A stretch of DNA of 64,000 nt from Galbula dea (taxonomy: Eukaryota > Chordata > Aves > Piciformes > Galbulidae), in NCBI GenBank assembly GCA_013399015.1, contig VWZX01009189.1, forward strand, positions 608,840-672,839, in the 5' to 3' direction. The position numbers and the translations under genes were made by a program. Positions within the stretch are counted from its first letter, which is position 1. Each line of letters starts with the position of its first letter. The notes under the pieces are model-generated. The model saw only the letters and a program-made list of their open reading frames with translations, ran no database searches and was not told the DNA's origin. Below are positions 40,330 to 53,100 of this stretch, one piece after another.

Positions 40330-43300
40330 GCCAGAAAATCATGTTATGGTAAATCAGCTAATTGCTAAAGCAGAACTTAGATAGTTTGGGTCATACAAAC
40401 ATCAGGCATGGTTGGTTGCTTAGACCTTTCACAAGAAACAAATAGAAAACTTTATTTTAAGTGACATCCTGGAGAACTTTGCAGGTTTACACAGCTGGAG
40501 AGAACATGGTTTTTTTGTCAAATTTGTAGGCTTATTGTTCATTTGGCTAGTCAGGAAATGGGTCACAGGCAGGATGATAATCAGATGGAGACCTTGAACA
40601 ACTACATAAAAAAAAGGCAGGCTCTTACTGTCCCCACTCTGACACCTATAGGTCAGTGACCAGTGATGGGGTGTTGCAAATGGGTTGTCTCTCACAAGGA
40701 CAAAGAGAGGAAGTGGTTGCAGGAGAGACTTGTTTGATCTTGCAGTTGAAGTAGAAAATCTAGTGACACAGGAGTCATTTCTCAAACACTGCTTGTATTT
40801 ATCGCCCTCAAAACAGGTTTTAAGCTAATCTAACATGCCAGTCAGTACCATTCCTTCACATTGCAGGGCTGTCTTTCTCTGAGCAATTCTTAGATGTCAT
40901 TATGAGGTGACATGGTGAATTGGAATTAAAAAGGAAGAACAGTTTTCTTTAAGTGACATATTTAATAGGCAGTTGTCACTTTGAAGGAATTAGTTCTTAA
41001 TGTTGAAAATTAATATTGGTTGTGGGATGGAAGTTACTGACCACTCAACTTTACAACACAAGGATGCTTCCAGTTTGACACAGAGAATTGATCTTATTTA
41101 ATATGGCACCATAGACTGACTCATTAACTTGTTAATATATTCATTTTGTAAAGATATTGCTGTGCAAAACCTAGAACTAGGCATGTTATGAGCATGAAGC
41201 AGCTCTTGGAGATGACCATTTGCAGATCATCTTTGAGCCAACTGAAGCCTGAACCTCAGACAAGCAGGCAGAATGGAGAAGCTAATGGCAAAAAACCTGT
41301 AGTGAAATGGAGTAGGAAAAGCTCATCTGTGTGTGGCACTGCAGACAAAACTAATTCCTCTAGCAGAGCTAAAGTAGTTTTGGGTGTGGCAAACAGTGCA
41401 TTTGGAAGGTGTCCCCCATCCTGTCCATCTTTACAGGTCTGTCTGTGTGGATATTAACTTCTTGTTTCGGAGTCTTTGAAGAACTACTTCTAGTTCTCCT
41501 GGAAAAAAACATTCTGCTGCATGGAGCTACAGGCTTTCTCTAAAAGGCCCTTCTGATTTTCAAGTAATGAGTTTTGGCACTTGACTCAGCTTTGCTTGTG
41601 TCATCAAATGTTCAGGAGTGCTCACTGGCTTGGTAGACAGTTCCATGTGTGCCAGCCTGAGCCACAGACACGATACGCAGTGACACCTCCGTACAGGGCA
41701 GCCAAACACTGATCTCTCCTGATGAGAGCTCTACTGACTCCTGTAAGTTTAGTAGCAGAATCTTTCCTCTATCATTCCCCTAGTCTAACAATCATATGGT
41801 GAAGTCAGGGGTTTAATATAGCACTGCCAACTCTTTACCTCAGTACGCTCTTTATTAATTCTGTAGGAAAGTGGCAGGGAGGGTGTTTCAGTAGCAACCA
41901 TAAAACATCTGTGCCTACTTTTGTAATTGAGTGTTTATCAGATTTCTAAGGAGCATCCATTATGGATCACAAAGAGTAGCATGGGCTGGGCTGGGCTTGG
42001 CCTGGATGAACACTGACTCCACATGTTTCTAGATGAGGACTGTCTAGCCTAGTGAGGAAGTGACTGGCAAGACAAAACAAGAACTAGTGCTTTTTAATAT
42101 TAGCTGTTTTGTGATTAGCTGGGGTGATCTCTGCTTTGTGCTGTGAAGTGGGCACTTTTTTTTTTAACACTAATCTTTTTTTCACATAGATGGAAATGAG
42201 TAAAGCCAGGATATTTGGAGCTGAAACTGCCTCTCTGCAAGCCAGGTGATGCTATCTCTTTGCTGATCTTGGTGGTTGGACAGTTCAGCTTGATTCTTGA
42301 CGTTTTTATCTTTCTAATGGCATTTGGAAAGCAGTGTTGAAGTTTGTCTGTGTTGATATGCTTGTTTACTTACTGGGTGGGGAGTATGGAGGTACTAGAT
42401 TGTCAGTGCTAGTGGTTCTGTGCCTGACTTGTTGAACTGTATCACAACCTAGCTCTTGGAATATGCCAGAACGTCATATCTTCTGTCCAATGTGAAACTA
42501 TTCACAGTTGGAGAGAAAGGAAGAGCAGCACTGACTTCCAAGGTGGGCACTCTGTTAAAAAGCCAAGTATGTTGGAAGGGAGAAAGAGAGGGGAACTATT
42601 TTCTAAACAGATCCCAAAAGCTGATGGTGCTTGAAGACTGGCTGTATTGAAGTGAAACACCAGCTGCACTGACCCCAAAAGCTTTAAGTGACTCCAGAGA
42701 GCAATTGGCTGTGAATTAATAGCAGCAGGCTGGCAAGGCTGGCCCTGCTGCAGCTGCACACCCTTCCATTGTCAGTCTCTCCATCTGTTTGTAACTGGGT
42801 GCTAAAACTCAATTTCTGCTGAAATCCAGTATGCTGATCTCTGGCCAGACAGTGCATCTTACTCCTTTCTGACAGCCACTTAAACTTTCATCAAGATACT
42901 AGAGCATTAGAAGCATCCCAGGGGAATGGCTAGGTAAGGGACTGTTCCCATTGTTGAATAAAAACTCAACAGGGAGAGCAAAGGTTTGGGGCAAGTGTAG
43001 GACCTGAGAGAGCATCTTGTGAGGGAAGTAACGGGTCTGGAATAGCACTGCTTCTCTGCTAATACTTACTGTTGATCTCTTGTGCTGTGCTTGTGTGCAG
43101 GTGGTTGGGCACAAAAGCTAGGAGAAGATAGCAGAGAGAAGGGGGATGTGGAAGAGAAATGATCCTTTGGTAGCTCAGGAGAGTTGGAAAGCATGGTTGA
43201 TGGACCTAGGTTTGAAAATGTGTTCAGATTCCCACTCACATTGAAGCCATTAACTCTTTAGGATACTGAGCATTCTTCCAGTGAACAGGTTTTGTTATCT

Positions 43301-43891
43301 GTATTGTGTCATGAGCTTGGATTGATGGTAGAAGTTGAAGTATTTCTGGAGGCTCCACTTAACAAAATGGCTAGTATTTATTGCTCTTGTGATGAGTTGT
43401 CTTGTTTATGGAATCAATATGTATGAAAGCAACTGACAAAACACAAAGTTATCTCCTTGACACAATCATGTAGCTAGGAAGCCAATTAATGTTCTCTTTT
43501 ACTCTGCAATTTACTTGCTCTCTGGTGCCTATGCATTGTAACACACATACTATGCAATATCATTCTTTTTCTAAACCAGTTCACTGCATTGGGCAAGAAA
43601 GGCCTGAGTTTAGCCTTAATTTTCTAACAATTCACAGGAAAGTACTTTAAAACAGTGACAAAACTAAAAGAAGGTGAAAAATGCATAAAGTAAAAGCACA
43701 GTTCCAGACTGCTCACATAAGTGTCTTCTAGCACCAAAACAGCATCTGTAATAGAAGCAGCTACTTGCTGTCATAGTTTCAACTTATGAAAACTGTGTAC
43801 TAGATAAAATTATATTGTGATGTGTAAAAAGTGTATTTTATAGCTTTGGTGACTTAGTTTACTGTTTTGTATATATGAATTTTATAAATCT

Positions 43892-43897
43892 ATTAAA
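43892..43897 (+). terminator. Candidate distal poly(A) signal of GNA12
   Basis: ATTAAA after an AT-rich stretch with TATATA- and TTTATAAATC-like sequence and before a T-rich, GT-containing stretch (43905-43938) that could serve as the downstream element. Use would give a 3' UTR of about 6.5 kb. Confidence 0.35.
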
Positions 43898-46112
43898 ACT
43901 TGACTTGTTACACTGTTCTTCCTGGCTTTTGTCTTGCAGCAGTCTCCAGTGACACTTCTTGCTTCAGAACTTTTCTGCAAGAGTTGCATTTAAATAAGTA
44001 ACAGCATGGACTACATGACACCACAGTTGTCATGCAGGAAAATCTTGTTCTATAATCTATATATCTCCCACCTCTCCACTTCTGGTCTGAATCATTCTTC
44101 CTGAGTGTGTCCAGGAACTGAATGGTGAAACATTAACCTGTATAAAGCTGCTAACTCATTCATCTGTAGCATTTCAGTAGGGAAACTGGTGGGAACTGGA
44201 AGGGGGAAGCCAGCTACAGTTTGTGCATATGTGTTTTAAGCTCAGCAAGAGAAGATAATTAAGCCTGTTGAGTAAGGAACACCTGTCAAATTCTTCTTCT
44301 GCTGTGTGGCATCTGATAATAGCCATGGGAATGATGCTTGCTGCTTTTCCAGTGCCAGTTGCACTCACTGACTCACTCGTGTGCTATAGTATCTTGTATG
44401 ACTCTGCAGAACCATTGACCTATGGAGAGGTGGTGGTGGTGGTAGCCCTGTCTTACAGCATTGCCATCCTGGCATCAACTAGTTCTGCCAGGACTCAAGC
44501 TCCAATTCTTGGGAATGTGGTTACCCTTTCCTCACTTGTACTGCAAAAGGTCACATCTGGCAGATTTCTGTGGCAAATCTTAACTGTTTCTTGTGGGAGC
44601 TATTAATGTCCAATCAATTCATTGGCAGGTACACAGTTTGAGACACTTCATGGAACCATGGTTGTCCTTTTTACTAATCATGGGAAGTGTTGGGTCCTCA
44701 GCTGCATCAGGCCTTGGGGAATGGCTGACTCTTTCTCCAGAGGTGTTGAGTGCTTTCAGGTAACAATGTGTTGTCAGTGTTCAACATCTTTGAAAATGAG
44801 AGTAGATGAATTGCAAACTTAATATGTGCTAATAGGAGGTTTCCAGATGTGATCACTGACTTTCTAACCTGAAGTGCTCTTGGCAACAGCAGCAGCTCCA
44901 AATGATCTCTTTGGTCTGTTCTGTGAGAGCAAATGAGCTCTTTATTGGACCAAAATGTTCTTGTGAATTACAGCCCTATGAGGCAGCATGTGGAAGAGGT
45001 TTCAACAGGTCTCTCACTGGGGCAAGAAAGAGCTTTTTGTGGCAATATCTGCTGGCACACATTGGCATTGTGACAGGAGCTGTGACAGTCTCTGAGACAC
45101 TTGCCTGAAGACAGGGAAGGGTGTTTTAAGTTGTCCCTTTTGCCTGCTCTGAAGCTGGCTGGGAATTGGTTGGTTTGTATTGCTGGAGTTTCTCTGAATT
45201 ACTGAATCTCCAAAGCTTTAATTAAAATAAGAAATGTGTAGTCACTGGGCTGGCTACCTGAGCTCAGTCCTTCGCTCATCAGCAGGTGCTTAAACTGCAC
45301 CATGTCAGTGGGATTTAAGTTTTATTTGGAACACACTGTGGCAGGCTTGAATCAGACTATTTTAGTGGCACCATTTTTTCCCATACTTGCCAATATTTCT
45401 GTGTCTCAAACTCTCTCACTTCATGCAGCAGAGATGTCCCTTTCATACTTGAGCTGCACAGATGTTGCCCTGTAAGAACAGAGGCTGAAGCAGTTGATTC
45501 TGCAGGTAGGTTTGTCTGTTCAGTGCCAATAAATGCTTGTGCCCCAGGGAAAGTCTAAACTACCTTTGAATTCTCTTCCCCAGATCAGCACAGCCACTCT
45601 CAATAATCCAGCACTCCATAGATAAAAGGGAAAATTTGGCTATTTCCCCAGGGAAAGGCTTCTCTAAAATACAAAGTAGACAGGGCTGTATAGCTTGGGT
45701 TTGTGCTGAAGTGTACAAGGTGTGAAGTTTGGAGTGGTTGTAGTAATATTACATATTTATTATAGCTCTTTGAGGAGAGAAATTAAATCTTGTGGTTTCT
45801 AGCTCCAGTCTGGTATTTCATTATCCTGTGCTGACCTGGGAGGAAGCTTATTCAGTCACTAACAAAAAACTATGAAACTTCTTGCTATTCCCTGCCCCCA
45901 GGATTGACTGGCATCTTGGGAAGCTGCATGATGGTGTTAAGGGAGGAACAGTTATTAGGAAGTGTGTTCAGGGGTTTCTACAAAAAACAGCTTTCCTTTA
46001 AAGCCTCAGTTTTGCACAGCAGAAGCAGTTAAAAGTACCATTTTTAGGGCAGGATGATGGTCACATCCACACTTAAGTTGGAAATTGCTGAATACTGCTA
46101 ATGGAATGTCTA

Positions 46113-46167
46113 TGGAAATGCTGGTTTCTCCTGGTGGGAGAGGACAGGAGAAACCAGCAAGCTTCCA
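46113..46167. repeat. Perfect-stem hairpin in the intergenic region
   Basis: A 14-bp perfect stem pairs 46119-46132 (TGCTGGTTTCTCCT) with 46146-46159 (AGGAGAAACCAGCA) around a 13-base loop. After a small internal bulge, five more pairs join TGGAA (46113-46117) to TTCCA (46163-46167). The total is 19 pairs in 55 bases. It could be a small structured RNA, a miRNA-like precursor or a remnant inverted repeat. Nothing shows that it is transcribed. Confidence 0.5.
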
Positions 46168-48795
46168 GGCAACAACCTGCAAGCTGTTGTAGGTAGGCAG
46201 TTTTACCACTAACTAGGGAAGAGTCTGGGTTGGGGTTTTTTGTAGTTTATTTCCCCTGGAGAGTGGCATTGGATCCTCACTCCCTTCAGTTACAGCAATT
46301 TTTTGTTTTAAGAGTAGGAGTGGAATGTTCTGCCTGTTTATTCTTGGGCAAAGATATTTGTCTTTATGAGCTTGTAAAGCTATTAAAAGACTGTTTTCTG
46401 CTCTGTTCAGGATTACAGACTTCAGAAGTTGCTTCAAAACAAGTATCCTTGAACTTGGAGAAGAAAGGTTATGACTGGTTGCTTTGATCGTGGAGGATGC
46501 TCTAGGTAGCCACAGGATATTGTTTGGGAAATTCTGAGCCAGATGAGCCTAGCATGAATGTGTGCTACCATTGCCTTAGGGGTTGTTACATGGAAGATGA
46601 CAGCAGCTTCAGGAAGGAGTTACCTGGTTCTCCTGGGGAATCTTCTGAAGGGAAGGTCATCTGCTGAGTTCATTTCTAGATCATCTGCCTGTTAGAACAA
46701 AGCACCCACAGGTCATAAGGTAGAGAAAAGAGAGCACTGCCTTCCTGGGGCTGGGAGGGAGGTGAAGCTGTGCTGCCTGAAGCTGTGCCCAGGGTAGCTT
46801 TGTGGCAGGCTGCTGGTACTCTCACCCTTTGGGACTTGCCTTCTTTCCCTTCTGGGTGCCCAGTTCCTTTCACTGCCTGCCTTCCTGCAAAAGCCTTACC
46901 AAACTGTGGCTGAAGTGCACAGTTGAACACCCAGGTTCCTCTGCTCACTGCCTGTGACATAGTGAAATTCTGTTCCTGGACCATTTGTAACCAACTCTGA
47001 TCTTGGCTGCTGAGCTGATAGTAACTTTAGGGTGTACATTTATATTTAGAGTACCCTACTACTTCTTGCTGATGGTCGATTCACAGTGTGACCTTCTAAA
47101 TGACTCAGTATTTCTGTTCCACAACTTACTCAGCAGCTTATTAGCTGCAAGCTATGCTGCTGTTCAACACCCTTCCAAGCAGAAGTATCCCCTTGGAAAT
47201 GTGATGCTTAGAATGCAGGACATTTTGTTTAGGGACTTACCTTCAATTTGTTTTCCTTCTAATTCCCCTCTCAGTTGTTGTCTGACTCTCTGCAACTCTG
47301 GTACACGCAGAGAACGGTAGGAATTTCACCTCTCTGCTTTAGTCCTGGTTCCAACCTTGATTTTCTTTGGAACCTTGGCCAGTCTCCTTGTTCCTCTGTG
47401 CCTCGGGTTGGCTCCAGTCCTTACCCACACTGGTGCGGAGTGTGTAGTGTGAGTGCACAGTCCTACTTACAGACCCTGGGAAGAAAATGTTGCTCAGTGC
47501 TGTAATGTACAACAGCAGTGCTAGAAAACTGTGCTGATGTGAAAAGTAGCCACCTCCATGGGAATGTCTTTGCATGAACAAAAAGCTGCAGTGTACTATT
47601 GCATGGACCTTCTCTCCTCCAGCCGCATAAGGGCTTAAGTGTCTTTGGCCACTTTCTGCCTTTCACTGCAAAGTTGCATCTTGCCTGTGGACTCTGGGGA
47701 GCGGCCCACGTGAGTAGGTGAAGCTCTGAGCTGACATGCTCATTTGCTTCTTCCCTGGAGCACTCCTGGACAAGTTGAGCTGGTAAGTGGTGGTTCTGTC
47801 AGTGATGGTGTCAAAAATAGCTGTTATTGGTAAGCAACAGCTCTTCAGCAGAAATGGAGGCTCTCACAACAGAGCTAACATGAGTCTACGAGCCAAGTGT
47901 CACGTAGGGAGTTTCCCATCTGTGACTTCTGCCAGCAGTTCAGTTTGTTTCTGTGCCACCCTGTTGTCTTTGGGCTTTGTTATGATAGAAGGCTGCCTCT
48001 TTCCTTTGGGCAGTATTGTCATCCTGAGCTGATGGCCTCTTTTGGGAACGTTCCTAAAGTTCAGCCTAATGATTCAGCACAGAATTGAGTAAGAGCAAAC
48101 AAGGCTGAACAAAAAGTAACCACTTGCTTAAAATAGTAAATCTGTTAAGGCAATGACTGAGCAAGTACGGGGCAGTGCATGGATTTGTAATTCAAGCAGG
48201 ATTTGTTTGGAAAGTTGCTGCTGCTGGGAAGAATGTCTTGGATGAGAAGCCCATCCATAGGCTGTGAGGCTGCCAGGAGAGGGCGGCAGCAGTGCCTCTG
48301 CTGCATCACGCCTGCGCCCAGCCTGGAAAACCGTTTCCAGGAATTGGAGTCATCAGTCCCAAAGCCAGAACTCCCTGTTTCTCCCTGTATGAATCATGAG
48401 GATATGAAATCATTTGTGTTTTCGGAATCCAGTTGAATTTATTACAAGTTCATCTTTCCTACTCACCTGCACACGTAAATCTCAAGTCTTTTTCAAGTGC
48501 CTTCCACTGATCCTTTCCCTTCCAGCTCCAAAAATGCTTTACAGAGTTACTGCATAGCTTGAGGCCCTCAAAGGGCACAGGGCAAGTGCTCAGAAAAGCC
48601 AAAGCTATTAGCTCTTCTGAAGGAAACATCTTCCCTCCTCCCAGCTGCACTGGATCCAGTCCCACCTGCTGTTTTTAAATGGGAGAAACCTGAAGTGTGG
48701 CCATGGAGCTGTGAGCTGCAGTGAGCATTATCAGTGCTGAGGTCTGAGTGGAGAGTCAGCCTTCCCCCAGCGTGCTGCTGTTACAGATCTTGAAA

Positions 48796-48826
48796 CCAAT
48801 CAGCCTCTTGAGCTCTGCTATAAATA
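48796..48826 (+). promoter_or_regulatory. CCAAT box and TATA-like box cluster
   Basis: CCAAT at 48796-48800 is followed by TATAAATA at 48819-48826 on the + strand. Transcription from it would start near 48850 and run antisense into the 3' end of AMZ1. The spacing between the boxes is shorter than usual and no ORF of note follows, so this may be chance. Confidence 0.2.
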
Positions 48827-49489
48827 ACCAGAGAGGAACAGTATGGCCCAGCAATGGGCAGGCAGGCTCTGAGCTCCTGGTGCCAGCACAGCACCCGTTC
48901 CTGCTCAGTGAGTGACTTATGGAGCAGAGGAGAGGGACAGGGGCAGGGCATTAACTTACCAAGGCAGAGAGAGAGGAATGCATGTGTAATTCCCCTTTTT
49001 TTATGTTAATAATCAATAAGTGTGTGAATGTTTTCAAAGGTTTTCTCTTCTCTGCCAATTTACAGAGGATGTGAGTAGTTACAGCTCGTGGCTCCAAGCC
49101 TGGCTTTGTTTGAAGTGAAGCAGCTTTGGAGATCCCCTTAAGCGCCCGCCAGAAGATGGACATTTGTTATGGGGGAAGAGGAGAGAGAAATATAACCTGT
49201 GCTTCAGACTGACATGCTAAGCAGAGAAGAGCTCTGAGCTGCCATGGTTTAACTTGAATCTCTTTGTTCAGATGGCCCAAGTTCCTGCATGAACATGTTT
49301 TAGTATTTAGCATGGACCTCTTCCTGGCTGACTTCAGACCAGATCAAATATGGTAAGAAAACACAAGTGCCTACACAGGACTTGATATGGGTTTGGAGCG
49401 ATGCCATCACTTAGACCAGCACAGGCAAAACCCTTACAGAAGAACTGGTCACATAGGACACATTAGCAATCTCAGAAAAAGAAATGCCT

Positions 49490-49495
49490 TTTATT
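49490..49495 (-). terminator. AMZ1: AMZ1 poly(A) signal
   Basis: On the - strand this reads AATAAA, 113 bases after the AMZ1 stop codon, followed by a T-rich stretch and TGTGTCC that suit a downstream element. It implies a very short 3' UTR of about 130-140 bases, so AMZ1 and GNA12 transcripts would not overlap. Confidence 0.6.
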
Positions 49496-49607
49496 CACGT
49501 GGGGGGTTGCTGTTTTTCTCTGACAGCAGCAACTTGTGGTGGGAAAGGCCAGAAGCAGGGCAGTAATGTAACCAAAGCAAGCTGGCCCACCCCAGGGCAG
49601 ACCCAGC

Positions 49608-50174
49608 CTAGTTTTCCTCCCACCGCCAGCGCTGAGGAGATGATTCCCCTTTGGACAGTTTTCTGGAACTCAGTTTCCTCCGCAAAGAGGAGAATTTGTC
49701 TCCGAGAACTTTCCGCAGCCCAGTGCTGTCCCTAGCAAAGGGTAGGTCCTTCTTCAGAGCAGGCAGTTGTCCTGTGAACATCTCCCACTTAGCCAGGGCA
49801 TCCACGGTCTTGTCTACTTGAGCCAGTTCCTCCTCGGAGACGTTCCTCTCTAGGGCAGCAATGCATGTTTCCAGCCACAGCTCATAATCTTTAATGATGT
49901 CTGTGGACTTGGTGGGCCCAGCGAGCTGGGGCTGGCTGTGTGCCTCCAGCAAACACGAGTGCTCCTCCTGTTCCAGCTCCTGGCTGATGGAGAGGGCCTG
50001 GCTGCAAGTGTCTGGTGTCAGTGGCTCAGACAAGGAGGTCACAGCCTCAGAGTCATTCTCACAGCACATCCCAGAGTCTGAGCTGAACGGAAGGATGTCC
50101 TCTGAAGTGGACAGGTCTGCTGACTCTTGCCTTGGCCAGGTGGATAGTACAGTCTGTGTCCAAGCGTAGAGTTT
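49608..50174 (-). CDS. AMZ1: AMZ1 coding exon 6 with stop codon
   Basis: Encodes residues 315-502 (KLYAWTQTVLSTWPRQESAD to WRWEEN) and a TAG stop. It holds the AMZ1-specific C-terminal extension: an acidic, Ser-rich segment with MCCENDSE, a helix around DYELWLETCIAALERNVSEEELAQVDK pattern (amphipathic, not named in the family) and a strongly basic tail. The acceptor is preceded by a T-rich tract ending tcatcacag. Confidence 0.94.
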   Translation of the reverse strand, partial: KLYAWTQTVLSTWPRQESADLSTSEDILPFSSDSGMCCENDSEAVTSLSEPLTPDTCSQALSISQELEQEEHSCLLEAHSQPQLAGPTKSTDIIKDYELWLETCIAALERNVSEEELAQVDKTVDALAKWEMFTGQLPALKKDLPFARDSTGLRKVLGDKFSSLRRKLSSRKLSKGESSPQRWRWEEN

Positions 50175-53100
50175 CTGTGATGAGAGAAAAAAAAAGTTTC
50201 ATTTGAGAGAGTTAGAGAAAGCAGTTATGTCTTTCCCAGGTAAATAGAAGCCTGTTTGTCAGGTAAACCTATTTATGTTGGATGGCTTGGCTTCAGATGT
50301 TGTGGTTTTCTCTGCCCAGATGATGGGTTCAGACAACTAATGGTTACTCTATGAAAGCAGAGGCTTTATCTTGTCCCATTTTCTTGGAGTCAGCGTCTGC
50401 GGCAGAGCTGCTTCCAGTCAGATGTGGACTGTATCTGCCCCTGTTATTGAAGGTGGTAAGAGAAAATAGGGCAAAATCACCCCTGCTGTGCAGATGTGAT
50501 CCTCATGAGTGCCAAACCAGTGCCTCTCTAGAGGAAGCTCTGTCACCATAAAAGATCCTGAGATAGTGGTGAAGAATCTTGTTTCATCATGTTGTTAACT
50601 CTGGTGGTAATGTGCATTTTATTCCTAAGACTAGCTCTTCCCCTCTCAAACTGAAGTGCACAAGTGGGAAGGCTGGGCTCCAGGAAAGAATTAATGGAAG
50701 GAAAATTACTTAGGCAATTTCCTTTTTAATTATTAAATGCTGCAATGGGGCACATAATGGGTTGCTTCTGGCACATCCATTCCTCAGGCTTTAGGGAATG
50801 AGTGGCATTATTTGAGTCATCACATGTTTTTGGGGGTGGTGTTTCCTAACTTTTTCCGCACCCTTGTGGCCTATTTCTTCTGCAGCTCCCAGCTGATACC
50901 TCTGCAGAGCCCTGTGATTGCTTTGGGAAACACAAAGGTGAGAGAGCATTAACCTGAGATGCCAGGTCCCTGTTAACCTGTGCTGTGTCTGTATGTGCTC
51001 AGCTTGGGGTGAGCTGTAGTCTTTGAGAAGCAGGCAGGAGATTTGCAGAGTTCCCTTCTCCAGCAGCGTCCTGCTCCTCCCTCCCCCTTCCGTCCTCTAT
51101 GGCTCTCTCTTCAGGCAAGTGACAGAAAGGATAAAGAGCTCAAATTGAGTGGGTGGGAGAAATCAGCTCTGTTTCTCATTTCAGTCTGTGCATGAAGCCT
51201 CGGGGAAGAATTTCATAGAGGAATAAAATAGACTCTTTCAGCTAAGTTAATCCACCCTACCCCCTCCTTCTAGGGCAAGAAAAAATCTAAAGAGACAACT
51301 TTCCTCCTGCCTCATCCCACCTCCAATAGCCCTTCCCTCCCCTTGGCTTGCAAAAACAAAGAAGGCAACAGGAGCTGGACTAGGACAGGGGACAGCAAAG
51401 CTATTCCAAAGCTGCAACCAGCCTGTGATTTTAGAGTGTATCTTAAAATTTCCAAGAGCAGGGAATCTGGGAAGGAATCACAACTGTTACTTAGTGCAGT
51501 TCCCAAGAGAAAAAGCTGCTGAGATGAGCATGTTCAAACAGTATATCTGGATTATTTAAGGCAGGAGGAAGAAATGTGTTTGACTCAAGGTTGCTACCAA
51601 AATCATTCCTGCTTCTTCCTGGAGTGGTTTATTGATTCAAATCTGGGAGGGTTTGCAGGGCTGCAGCCTCTCTTTGTGTTCTTGTATTTAACTAAAAAAC
51701 TACAACCTATTCATGGTTTTGGCTTACAAGCAGGCAGGAGCATCTGAAGTGGATTCCCACTGCAAGTGAGTCACTAAGAGTGAAACCTGCTGGCTGACAC
51801 CTCATGTTTGGCACTGGGAGTTTTCCAAACCCCTCTGCCGTGGCATTACTGTGCAGCCCAAGAACAGTGAGTGCATAGCTAACCCAACCTCTGAGTAGCT
51901 TGAGCACTGTTCTTGTGCAGTGTGGCCACTTCAGACTGACCTAGGTGCTATGTGCAGAACAGCCTGGGATGCTGCAGAAGCAGCAGGTGGAAATGTTGGT
52001 TGTGGTGGGGAAACACCATAAGGATTGATTTGCTTTCAGTTTTGAGAATGACTCATGCTGGAATCAGCAGCTGTGATGAAAAAATAGAGTGTTTCTGAGT
52101 GCAACTCAGCTAAATAAATGGAGGGGCTCTTCCTCCTGCGTAAGGACTGGTTTCCTGTCCCCCATGCTCTTCTGCCCGTAACTGTGTCTCAGTTGCAGAC
52201 TTCAGCAGCATTACCTTCTCCTGGTGAGGAGCAGCTTTGTGTCTGGCATTTCCTGTATTTATTATGAGTGTCTGGGGCTGGTTTATGGCAGGTGGGGATC
52301 TGTGCTAGTGATCTAAAGGGAAATGTGACTTCAGACTTGCACTTAGCCACAACCTCTCAAAACTTGCTTAGCAAGTAACTTTGCTATCTGATGCTGTCTC
52401 CAAAAGCTTTGTGCTTTCTTCTGTCAGGCTCCTTAACTATTTAATTCATCTCTGGCATTTATATTTCTTCTCAGTGGTATAGCAAAGCCTCTTACAGAGA
52501 TTATCACAACTCTCTTATACCAGCTTGTACAGTGTCTAGCTGAGCTTTTCCTTGGCAAGGATGTAGCTGTGACATTTGGCAAGTGTATTCTCTCTTCAGG
52601 GTTGAGTTCACTGTTGCTGGAGAATGCTGAGCCAATTACAGCATTTACTGCAGGTGTAAAGGCAAAAAATGTTCCTAGAAAAGCTTAATGCAGATGACAG
52701 TTCTATTCTAGAAACCAATAGCTGGATGCTGACAGGCTAGATAGTTAAATAAACCAGGATTTGTTTCTCTGGTACTTTAGGCAATTTAGGCACCTCTCAG
52801 ATGGAAGCAGGGACCAAACAGCCACAGTCAGAGATGGGGCAAACACTGGTGCAGATGATCAGGCAAGCAGCAAGACCACACAAATTTGGGGTTTAGGGTT
52901 TATTTTATCTATATCCTTTTGTTCTGTGTCTGATTCCAAGCTGAATGAAAGTAGAGTCACTCCTGTTCTCATTCTGCATGTTTCGTGCTACAAGTGCTAC
53001 ATAGTTAACCATGGAAAATCCTTCCTCTGATCATATGTGTTAGACAGGAGTTATACATGGGGAGAAGAAGGGCTGATGATTAAGAATGATGACATTATTT

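Larger units (their letters stand above)
37442..43915 (+). other. GNA12: GNA12 3' untranslated region and downstream sequence
   Basis: No coding exon follows the GNA12 stop. Candidate poly(A) signals on the + strand are AATAAA at 38828-38833, 40324-40329 and 42957-42962 and ATTAAA at 43892-43897. The 40324 site would give a 3' UTR of about 2.9 kb, close to the length I recall for human GNA12. The distal ATTAAA sits in an AT-rich stretch followed by T/GT-rich sequence. The short ORFs in this stretch have no family resemblance. The right-hand limit of the transcript is inferred. Confidence 0.55.
43916..49470. other. Intergenic space between convergent GNA12 and AMZ1
   Basis: About 5.5 kb without a recognisable gene. 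ORFs of up to 112 codons (such as 44268-44606) have no recognisable family or codon signature. A GGT trinucleotide tract lies at about 44430-44443, a strong hairpin at 46113-46167 and a CCAAT/TATA-like cluster at 48796-48826. Confidence 0.7.

Noticed and set aside
37438..43915. Many 60-118-codon ORFs after the GNA12 stop
   Set aside because: They fall in 3' UTR or intergenic AT-rich DNA, overlap on both strands, and show no conserved motif.
44268..44606. A 112-codon + strand ORF with hydrophobic content
   Set aside because: There are no supporting splice sites, no family resemblance, and it includes a simple GGT repeat. Its length is within chance expectation.
48945..48965. A consensus GTAAGT donor on the - strand beyond the AMZ1 3' end
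   Set aside because: No exon-like sequence precedes it and AMZ1 ends upstream with its own poly(A) signal. Single donor matches are common by chance.
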